Below, piece after piece: positions 6,940 through 13,603 of a DNA stretch of 13,603 nucleotides. Under the pieces are notes generated by a model. The model made no database searches. It was not told where the DNA came from and was given only the letters and a program-made list of their open reading frames with translations. The DNA comes from Rhodospirillaceae bacterium. GTDB taxonomy: Bacteria; Pseudomonadota; Alphaproteobacteria; UBA8366; GCA-2717185. Every line of letters starts with the position of its first letter. Position 1 is the first letter of the stretch. The stretch is taken from the NCBI GenBank assembly GCA_002717185.1, contig PBDC01000034.1:8634-22236 (forward strand), in the 5' to 3' direction. The position numbers were made by a program, and so were the translations under genes.

Positions 6940-9228
6940 CTATTGCGATTGCGACTGAGCGTCCTCGCCGGTCAACGGTTTTACGTCGCCACCCAAAAGG
7001 TTTCGAAGGAACCCCGGGGCTAACGCGGATAGGGGGTTGACCGATACTCGTGGGTCTTCCAACTGGCCTTTCACCACGTAGTTCGCGGCGAATACCCCCT
7101 CGTTATCGCCCCCCGTCAGAATCTTCCCCAGGATAGGAATGTTGCCGAGAATTCTGTTAATAGTATATGCCGGCACTACGGTACCGGCGAGGTCAGCCGT
7201 TTCCTCGGAAATATAGACAACCCCTTCTGCGGTAATACCAATCGACGAACCGAAGGCTCGAGCGTTCTTAATCTCAAGCGCGCCACCGTAATAGCCAAAC
7301 TTGCCATCGAGCGTTACGAAGTCGAGGCCTTCCTGACCCAGAGCGGAGAATATACCAGTCAAGGACAAGACTTGCAGGACCCGTGCCAAGGCGGGAGCAT
7401 CCGTCACTTTAAATTTATTAAGCTTGAAATCACCGATGATAGGATCTCCCGGTGCGAGCTGTTTGCCGGTCACGAGAAGACTTCCCCCTTTTAAGCGATC
7501 CGTCCAGTTCGCCGCCTGCAATGCCTGGCCAGCATCTCGCGTAAATATATGCAACGAAGCCTCATCGCCTTTCGGCGCCAGCTTGACGGTGAGTCGGATA
7601 TCACCCCCGACACTGGCGTCGACTCCCACCTGGCGCCAATGCTTACCATCGCTAGTTAACAAAGCCTTCACATCGCGCAGCCTTCGCCCACTGCCCAGCA
7701 ACACTTCGTCGAAGGAGGCTTGGATACGCAGTGCTAGCCCCTTCTCGACTGCGACCGCATCCACTTCGTCCTCTTTGTTTAAGAAAGATGATAGATCAAT
7801 CCGCTCGCCTGTAAGTTGGATATCGAAGCCACCATCATCAGCAACCCTGACATGGCCCTTCATGCTATTTCCGGAAAACGCCAGATTGCGGAACTCCAGC
7901 GTCTGAAAACTTCGCAAATCGGGCTTCGCTTCGATGCGTGCCTCCAAACGCAAATCGCCAGCTTCAAGACGCAGATCTTCTACAACTACCTCGCCTGAAG
8001 GCTTTTCGATCATGAACAGATACAGATTTCCTGGAACATCAGCAGCCTTACGCCATTGAATTACCGGTGCTTCAAGTGCAGCCTTTGTCAAATCAACCTT
8101 GGCAATGGACTCGCTGCGTCCGCCAGGAAAAATCGTATGTGTCACCTCTCCGGCAATATCACCCGTCCCAACCGGAATATCGTCTATACCCAGTTTGCGC
8201 CGGGCCGATGCGCCGACGACACCGCTCACCATGAAACGCCGAATAAAAGCTGCCGCTGAGAAATTTTCCTCCCAGTTAAATTTTAAAGGCACGCCGTTCA
8301 GCGCACCATTACCGGAAACCACCATGCCAGCTCCAGTTAACTGCAGTTCCAGCGTGCCATCACGTAAAGAGAGGCCAAAAGGCCCCTTTTTCAAAGCCAC
8401 ACCACGCAGTGATGAACCAGCAGCGACAGCTATCTGCTCAGTTTTTAAATCCTTCAACAACGGAAAGCTGAATGCGAGGCGAGTTGCCGCCTGGCCAGTA
8501 ATAGTACCCGCATCGATACCAAGTCCGGACATAAATTGAAGCGGCTTACGATCGAGCACCGCGAGTGCTGTTCCAACCGGCCCCCGAACCACGAGATCTA
8601 TATGGATATCTTGATCCTCAGCATTGAGCCCCGTGATCACCGCGCTGCCTTCATCGACCCGCAGATCGTTCAAATGTCCATCTGTGAAAGCGATATCGAA
8701 CCGCTTATCCGTGAAGGTGATGTTCGCCGCGACCCCCTGCACAGGGGGGAGTGGAGTCAAATAATTGACTTCCCCTCCCCGAAGCCGAATGGCGCCGTTC
8801 AGACTCTCAACAATGGGACGGTATAAGTCGGATTCCAGAAATCGCGCCACAAGGCTCAAGGTGGCATCGTCGATATCGACTTGGCGTAAATTTTTAAAAA
8901 CCCAATCTCGCGCGTCCACTCCAACCTGTTTTGGCCAATACCGCCGAATAAGTTCCAAATTGAAACCGGTCACCCCGCCATCAAGACGGAGATTCAGATC
9001 TTTCCCAACACGAGTTACCGCAGCGCGCAACGAGACAGCACCTCGTTTAAACGATATGCCAGCCTCTTCGACCCGCGTTTCCCGAAATTCATCTTTCGAC
9101 CTACCCCGCAGTCGAACAGATTCAACGTTAATAGGATCCTCGTAAATCTCGGGCATCCTAATGGTGCCTGGGCCGCCCTTTAAATCGAACTCCAGCGACC
9201 TAACATCACCATCTGTCGTTCCAACCAA
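6940..9228 (-). CDS. 3' piece of the split AsmA-like gene
   Basis: This is an uninterrupted frame of 762 codons carrying the middle and the AsmA-like C-terminal region. Its only early start is a TTG at 9228 with no ribosome site, and the encoded protein would have no membrane anchor or signal peptide, so independent expression in the periplasm is unlikely. That so long a frame is undamaged suggests the upstream TGA is recent, an error, or read through. Confidence 0.55.
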   Translation of the reverse strand: MVGTTDGDVRSLEFDLKGGPGTIRMPEIYEDPINVESVRLRGRSKDEFRETRVEEAGISFKRGAVSLRAAVTRVGKDLNLRLDGGVTGFNLELIRRYWPKQVGVDARDWVFKNLRQVDIDDATLSLVARFLESDLYRPIVESLNGAIRLRGGEVNYLTPLPPVQGVAANITFTDKRFDIAFTDGHLNDLRVDEGSAVITGLNAEDQDIHIDLVVRGPVGTALAVLDRKPLQFMSGLGIDAGTITGQAATRLAFSFPLLKDLKTEQIAVAAGSSLRGVALKKGPFGLSLRDGTLELQLTGAGMVVSGNGALNGVPLKFNWEENFSAAAFIRRFMVSGVVGASARRKLGIDDIPVGTGDIAGEVTHTIFPGGRSESIAKVDLTKAALEAPVIQWRKAADVPGNLYLFMIEKPSGEVVVEDLRLEAGDLRLEARIEAKPDLRSFQTLEFRNLAFSGNSMKGHVRVADDGGFDIQLTGERIDLSSFLNKEDEVDAVAVEKGLALRIQASFDEVLLGSGRRLRDVKALLTSDGKHWRQVGVDASVGGDIRLTVKLAPKGDEASLHIFTRDAGQALQAANWTDRLKGGSLLVTGKQLAPGDPIIGDFKLNKFKVTDAPALARVLQVLSLTGIFSALGQEGLDFVTLDGKFGYYGGALEIKNARAFGSSIGITAEGVVYISEETADLAGTVVPAYTINRILGNIPILGKILTGGDNEGVFAANYVVKGQLEDPRVSVNPLSALAPGFLRNLLGGDVKPLTGEDAQSQSQ

Positions 9229-9303
9229 AGATAGTTTGCCGCCTATTGGAATTTCGGCGCGTATTCCCCCCTTAACTTGTGGAAACGCAGCTGAAAGGAT
9301 TGG

Positions 9304-10287
9304 TCAGCTTAGACCTTCAAACTCGATGCTAGCGGAAATTCCGTACCCGTCGTCACCGATTGCCATTTCCCCTCGTGCCGCTGCCGCACCATCAACCAAA
9401 TCAAAGCGAACGGTCTTCACGGCACCATCGCTTTCCATGCGAAACCCAAGGGATCCATCGAGTTGCAAACCCACCTCGGCAAAACTTCGCGCAACCGGGT
9501 GTATCAGTCGGCGGAGAAATGGCGCTGGATCTAGTTCGCGAAACCCAAATGTCGTATCGATAACACCGGTCTCTGTCTCATAACTGGCGTTGCCAGTAAC
9601 ACGGCTTTGCTGACCGTCAAGTTCGAGATCGACATCCGCACTCGCAGTGATGCCAACGACATTTCGTTCAAAGGCAAGGTCCGCTCGTGATGCATGCCAA
9701 ATTTGGCGCAACTGCCGGTCGTCGAGGAAGAGATCGGCCTCGATAATCGCGACGCGTCTAAGATATCCTAATGGCCGCGAACGGTCTGGCTCCGACAATA
9801 ATTCGGTAATAAGCCGCTCCAACACCAAGTTCTCCACACCGGGTTTGCCGTCCTGTGCTTCAACTGATTTCGCAAACCCAATCGCGAATGCACCGTCCTG
9901 ATTACGTACGACCGAGATGCTAGGGCGAACGATCTCAAAATAGGTGGGGGCAATTTTTGCCCGAAACATCGCTCGCAACGATAAACCAAGCGATACTTCA
10001 GGCAATTCTGCGATTACCCGGCGTTCCGAATCTAGAACACGCACTTCGCTCGCCCGCAAATTGACTGCCCGTTGCCAGCCTGCCCATTGCAACTGCGTCT
10101 CCTCGATCTCGACCGCGATAGCGCTATCCGCGGGCGATAAGGCGTCTTCGATATAGGGCGTCAAGAAAGTGAGCGGGATAGAACCGCTCCACAGCCACCA
10201 AGCCCCAACAATCAGCAAGATAACGGAACCCGCTACCAGGCCAGCCAGGAATTCGAGGAAGATCTTCGTCGTGCGGCGGATCAACAT
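9304..10287 (-). CDS. 5' piece of the split AsmA-like gene
   Basis: If the TGA stops translation, the product is 327 residues: the membrane anchor and the first beta-rich part, ending EGLS. It would lack the C-terminal AsmA-like region and is probably not functional. The ATG at 10287 lacks a clear Shine-Dalgarno. Confidence 0.6.
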   Translation of the reverse strand: MLIRRTTKIFLEFLAGLVAGSVILLIVGAWWLWSGSIPLTFLTPYIEDALSPADSAIAVEIEETQLQWAGWQRAVNLRASEVRVLDSERRVIAELPEVSLGLSLRAMFRAKIAPTYFEIVRPSISVVRNQDGAFAIGFAKSVEAQDGKPGVENLVLERLITELLSEPDRSRPLGYLRRVAIIEADLFLDDRQLRQIWHASRADLAFERNVVGITASADVDLELDGQQSRVTGNASYETETGVIDTTFGFRELDPAPFLRRLIHPVARSFAEVGLQLDGSLGFRMESDGAVKTVRFDLVDGAAAARGEMAIGDDGYGISASIEFEGLS

Positions 10288-10308
10288 GCGCGCCGATTCT
10301 TCAGTGTA

Positions 10309-10330
10309 TTAAACAGTATAAACAGTTTAA
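10309..10330. repeat. Repeated TAAACAGT between the divergent AsmA-like gene and glnE
   Basis: TAAACAGT occurs twice in a 9-base period (10310-10317 and 10319-10326). The pair sits inside an inverted repeat with arms TTAAAC and GTTTAA (10309-10314 and 10325-10330). It overlaps TATA-type -10 candidates on both strands (TATAAA plus, TATACT minus), but no good -35 is visible, so it may be a shared promoter or operator. Confidence 0.35.
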
Positions 10331-10360
10331 GTCTTCCGCCTAGGGACAGCGTGTACACAA

Positions 10361-13300
10361 ATGATTACGAATGGACGTCTTATGCTAGCACTGACGTTGC
10401 CATTTGACCCAATCAAACTGCCAGCGGCAAGCGAACCGGAAAAAGCTGAGATCGGTATCGTTCGTCTGTTGGAACGTTGCAAAAACGACGCGAGACAAAG
10501 TTACTTTATTGAAAAACTGATCTCAGACCCAAATGGCCGCAGGTTGCTGGACGGGATTTTCGGCAATAGTAGGTTCCTAGGACAATGCATCCTGCAAGAT
10601 ATTCCATTCCTTCAGCAACTCTTGGCAAAAGGTCCTGACGCCGTCTTCCGAGAGATAATTCTGTCTTTGGAGCCATTGCGAACCGGAGACGAGGGGCAGG
10701 AGCGGATCATGTCAGTCCTGCGCCAAGCACGTCGTCGCATCGCCTTGTTAACAGCAATTGCCGATATCACCTCTATGTGGCCGCTAAACCGTGTAACTGG
10801 TAGCCTGTCCAATTTCGCCGATGTTGCAACAAACGTGGCTACCGCACACTTGCTGCGCATGGCCGCAGAACAAGGTGCCATTTCGGCTTGCAATCCGGAC
10901 GACCCAAACCTCGGATCTGGCTACTTCGTGATCGGAATGGGAAAGTTGGGGGCCCGCGAACTCAACTATTCGAGCGATGTCGACCTAATCGTTCTTTACG
11001 ATCAAGAGAAGATCGTGACCAACGATCCGATGGGTCTGCGTCAAGTTTTTGTCCGTGCGACCCGCAACCTGATGCGCATTTTCGATGAGCGCACAACCGA
11101 CGGTTACGTATTCCGGACTGATCTTCGGCTGCGACCCGACCCGTCTGCCACACCTTTGGCTATCTCGGTCGACGCCGCTTCCGAATATTACGAGAACATG
11201 GGACAGAACTGGGAACGCGCTGCGATGATCAAGGCTCGCCCCATAGCTGGCGATATGGTTGCCGGTAAAATTTTCCTTCGAAACTTGCGCCCTTACATCT
11301 GGCGCAAGCATCTGGATTTCGCCGCAATAGAGGATATCCATTCGATTAAGCGACAGACTACAGCGCACCGGGGTGGAAGCGAGATCGCGATCAACGGACA
11401 CAACATTAAGCTCGGCCGAGGCGGCATCCGAGAGATCGAGCTCTTTGCACAAACGCAGCAATTGATCTGGGGCGGCCGCAATCCGTCATTGCGCATGCCG
11501 GAAACCTGTTCAGCTCTAACCGGGCTGGCGACGGCGGGCCACACAACCTACGCAGTAGCGAGCGAAATGATCTCAGCATATGAATTCCTCCGTAGAGTTG
11601 AGCATCGATTGCAAATGATTGACGATAAACAGACCCATTCCTTACCGAAGGAGGAAAGGGAAATAGATCAACTAGCAACGTTCCTGGGATATAAAAATGG
11701 CAATGGGTTCCGAGAAGATCTGCTCCTGCATCTAGGTCGCGTTGAACGGCATTATGCCAACTTGTTCGAGGGCTCGGCCGATCTTGGAGGCGGCGGCGCT
11801 CTGGTCTTTACCGGCGGCGACGATCATCAAGAGACGGTTCGCAATTTAGAAAAGATGGGTTTCGATGACGGCCGGACGGTCTCTGGTATAATTCGGGCTT
11901 GGCATTATGGCCGCTATCGTGCCACCCGATCTGAGCGCTCTCGTCAATTGCTGACCGAACTCACGCCCGGCCTGCTTACCGCACTATCACGGACAGCGGA
12001 GCCAAGCGCTTCATTGCTCAGATTTGACACCTTCCTTAAAGAGCTGCAAGCCGGAATCCAGATTTTCTCACTGTTCGCCGCCAACCCGCCATTACTCGAA
12101 TTGGTGGCCGAAATCATGGGGAACGCGCCACGCCTGTCGGAGTGGCTGCGTCGCAATCCTTCCTGCCTGGACGCCGTTCTCTCCGACGGATTTTTCAAGG
12201 ACGCCGCCTCCCTAGACGCTTTCAGGGCGAATTTGAATCAGGCCTTGGAACAGGCAAATGATTTCCAAGACGTGCTCGATATCGTCCGTCGTTGGACCAA
12301 CGAGCACAAATTTCAAGTCGGCGTTCAGATGCTGCGCGGAACGACCAACGGGACCAAGGCAGGTCCAACCATGTCTGCGATCGCTGAGACTGCAATCACG
12401 CTGACATGGCGTGCCTTGGAATATGAATTTATTAAGCAGCACGGCACTGTCGCCGGCGGCGGTATGGCGCTTCTAGCGCTCGGAAAGTTGGGTGGGCACG
12501 AGATGACACATCAGTCAGACCTAGACCTCGTCTTCATCTACGATCACGACCTAGACGCACCTGAATCCAACGGTCCGAAACCGCTAGTCCCTGGAGTTTA
12601 TTTCACCCGGCTCTCGCAACGCCTAATCGCGGCTATTTCGGCACAGACTGCCGAAGGCCGCCTTTACGAACTTGATATGCGCCTCAGGCCATCCGGCAAT
12701 AAAGGCCCGATCGCATCTCACTTGGACGGATTCGAGCGGTATCATAACGACCGATCCTGGACCTGGGAGCATATGGCCATGACCCGAGCACGGGTGTTTG
12801 CTGGCCCCTCAAACCTACGACAAGCAATCGAAGATATTGTCCGTAAAAAATTGATAAGCGATCGGGACCCCAATCGGCTAATTGCCGACGTCGCATCCAT
12901 GCGCGAGCGCTTGGCCAAAGAGCATGCCGTCGCATCGATTTGGGGCATCAAGGATCTGCGCGGCGGCCTGATCGATATCGAATTCATCGCACAATATCTC
13001 ATGTTGCGCCACGCAGCGGCGACGCCTTCCGTGTTAAGGGCAAATACGGCGGAAGCCCTGGAAGAGTTATACAAGGCAGGATATCTAGACGAGGATACGT
13101 TCAAACTGCTTTCGAAAACGCTAGGTCTGTGGCAGCGGTTGCAAAGCACTCTTCGGCTCACCTGCAGCGGCGCGTTCAACGAAGACCAGGCGTCGGCAGG
13201 GCAGAAAACCCTGCTGGTCCGGGCGGGGATGGTGGATAATTTTGAGGATCTGAAGCGCACGATCCGTAATTCGGCAGATGATGTGCGCACCTGTTTCGAC

Positions 13301-13366
13301 GAGTTGATCACGGCGCCAGCAATGCCTATACGTGCTGCGCAAAAGGGTAATGCGAGGAAAAAGTGA
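10361..13366 (+). CDS. glnE: Bifunctional glutamine synthetase adenylyltransferase/adenylyl-removing enzyme
   Basis: The enzyme adds AMP to, or removes it from, glutamine synthetase in answer to PII protein and glutamine, so it tunes ammonium assimilation. The 1,001 residues contain two nucleotidyltransferase domains of GlnE type. The first has GMGKLGARELNYSSDVDLIVLYD at about 192-214 (by family rule the adenylyl-removing half). The second has ALGKLGGHEMTHQSDLDLVFIYD at about 706-728 (the adenylylating half). Both keep the metal-binding D-x-D. Helical linker domains follow each. Length and both active sites are normal, so the gene appears intact. The ATG at 10361 has a weak, distant ribosome site; an ATG at 10382 is an alternative. 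It is divergent from the AsmA-like gene across 73 bases, and its stop lies one base from the bcp start, implying an operon. Confidence 0.97.
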   Translation: MITNGRLMLALTLPFDPIKLPAASEPEKAEIGIVRLLERCKNDARQSYFIEKLISDPNGRRLLDGIFGNSRFLGQCILQDIPFLQQLLAKGPDAVFREIILSLEPLRTGDEGQERIMSVLRQARRRIALLTAIADITSMWPLNRVTGSLSNFADVATNVATAHLLRMAAEQGAISACNPDDPNLGSGYFVIGMGKLGARELNYSSDVDLIVLYDQEKIVTNDPMGLRQVFVRATRNLMRIFDERTTDGYVFRTDLRLRPDPSATPLAISVDAASEYYENMGQNWERAAMIKARPIAGDMVAGKIFLRNLRPYIWRKHLDFAAIEDIHSIKRQTTAHRGGSEIAINGHNIKLGRGGIREIELFAQTQQLIWGGRNPSLRMPETCSALTGLATAGHTTYAVASEMISAYEFLRRVEHRLQMIDDKQTHSLPKEEREIDQLATFLGYKNGNGFREDLLLHLGRVERHYANLFEGSADLGGGGALVFTGGDDHQETVRNLEKMGFDDGRTVSGIIRAWHYGRYRATRSERSRQLLTELTPGLLTALSRTAEPSASLLRFDTFLKELQAGIQIFSLFAANPPLLELVAEIMGNAPRLSEWLRRNPSCLDAVLSDGFFKDAASLDAFRANLNQALEQANDFQDVLDIVRRWTNEHKFQVGVQMLRGTTNGTKAGPTMSAIAETAITLTWRALEYEFIKQHGTVAGGGMALLALGKLGGHEMTHQSDLDLVFIYDHDLDAPESNGPKPLVPGVYFTRLSQRLIAAISAQTAEGRLYELDMRLRPSGNKGPIASHLDGFERYHNDRSWTWEHMAMTRARVFAGPSNLRQAIEDIVRKKLISDRDPNRLIADVASMRERLAKEHAVASIWGIKDLRGGLIDIEFIAQYLMLRHAAATPSVLRANTAEALEELYKAGYLDEDTFKLLSKTLGLWQRLQSTLRLTCSGAFNEDQASAGQKTLLVRAGMVDNFEDLKRTIRNSADDVRTCFDELITAPAMPIRAAQKGNARKK

Positions 13367-13367
13367 C

Positions 13368-13603
13368 ATGACTGTTCAGGCTGGCGACAAAGCGCCCAAC
13401 TTCAACCGTCCCACCGACGGCAGTGGGACATGCAAGCTCGCCGACTTTAAGGGCAGACCACTGGTCCTGTACTTCTATCCCAAAGACGATACGCCCGGCT
13501 GTACGACGGAGGCGCAGGGCTTTCGCGACGCAATGCCGGTCTTCACTAAAATCAATGCAGCAATTGTTGGAGTTTCGAAGGACACGGTTCAGAAACATGA
13601 CCG
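13368..13603 (+). CDS. bcp: Peroxiredoxin of the Bcp/PrxQ group, 3' end outside the window
   Basis: This is a thiol peroxidase reducing hydrogen peroxide and organic peroxides with electrons from thioredoxin. The first 78 codons are present and run off the right edge. The family signature is clear: FYPKDDTPGCTTEA with the peroxidatic Cys45, as in E. coli BCP. At position 50, where E. coli BCP has its resolving cysteine, this protein has Gln, so it belongs to the Bcp forms without that cysteine, or resolves through a cysteine lying elsewhere. Cys22 is an extra cysteine. The start follows the glnE stop by one base (TGACATG) and uses GAGGA inside the glnE end as ribosome site, so the two are probably co-transcribed and translationally linked. 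Confidence 0.93.
   Translation, partial: MTVQAGDKAPNFNRPTDGSGTCKLADFKGRPLVLYFYPKDDTPGCTTEAQGFRDAMPVFTKINAAIVGVSKDTVQKHD

Larger units (their letters stand above)
6940..10287 (-). pseudogene. YhdP/AsmA-like (DUF3971-type) envelope protein gene, split by an in-frame TGA
   Basis: Ignoring one stop, this is a single frame of about 1,115 residues, the normal size of large AsmA-like proteins of alphaproteobacteria. These are thought to be inner-membrane-anchored periplasmic bridge proteins moving lipids to the outer membrane, like E. coli YhdP/TamB/AsmA. It starts with a charged N-terminus and one membrane segment (about residues 11-33), then long beta-rich repeats, and ends with an AsmA-like C-terminal region (LDGKFGYYGGALEI ... 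INRILGNIPILGKILTGG). The TGA at 9306-9304 falls in the segment FEGLS-stop-PILSAA. Reading resumes in the same frame without a shift, as 78 bases (26 codons) separate the TGA from the next listed start. No other lesion is seen. It converges on tyrS and diverges from glnE. Confidence 0.8.

Noticed and set aside
9304..9306. TGA reassigned to tryptophan in this organism
   Set aside because: TGA ends the ferredoxin, desulfurase and glnE frames in places where the proteins must end, and Trp is written TGG throughout.
12742..13311. Minus-strand open frame of 189 codons inside glnE
   Set aside because: Antisense shadow of the second half of glnE; composition dominated by Ser/Arg and no recognisable motif.

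Overview
The window is from a Gram-negative alphaproteobacterium, most likely Rhodospirillales-like. This rests on the protein families and on remembered gene order (glnE next to bcp; tyrS-anmK; alpha/beta hydrolase next to cysE-iscR-iscS), not on any database search. All genes are chromosomal housekeeping types. I see no tRNA, rRNA, insertion sequence, phage gene or CRISPR array.

Left part (about 200-3611, all on the minus strand, read right to left): a sulfur and iron-sulfur operon. It starts with cysE (serine acetyltransferase), followed by a wrecked iscR (Rrf2-family Fe-S regulator), a cysteine desulfurase, a [2Fe-2S] ferredoxin and tenA (aminopyrimidine salvage for thiamine). cysE makes the precursor of cysteine, the desulfurase takes sulfur from cysteine, and the ferredoxin can supply electrons for cluster assembly. 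tenA is joined to the ferredoxin by an ATGA stop/start overlap. A sigma70-like promoter lies in front of cysE. Its -35/-10 spacer is filled by a perfect 15-bp palindrome resembling the core of the E. coli IscR type 1 operator. The operator therefore seems to survive while its presumed regulator is broken.

Middle part (3781-6927): a small alpha/beta hydrolase diverges from cysE. Its stop codon overlaps that of the convergent anmK (cell-wall recycling kinase) in the shared palindrome CTAG. anmK diverges from tyrS (tyrosyl-tRNA synthetase).

Right part (6940-13603): a large YhdP/AsmA-like envelope protein gene on the minus strand is cut into two reading frames by one in-frame TGA. glnE (glutamine synthetase adenylyltransferase) diverges from it and is followed one base later by bcp (thiol peroxidase), which runs off the right edge.

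The most notable result is not a new system but a pattern of decay. Two multi-domain reading frames (iscR and the AsmA-like gene) carry in-frame stops, while every neighbouring gene keeps its catalytic residues. iscR has several independent lesions, including loss of a cluster-ligand cysteine, so it is probably truly dead. The AsmA-like gene has a single lesion, so it could be recent decay, a sequencing error or readthrough.
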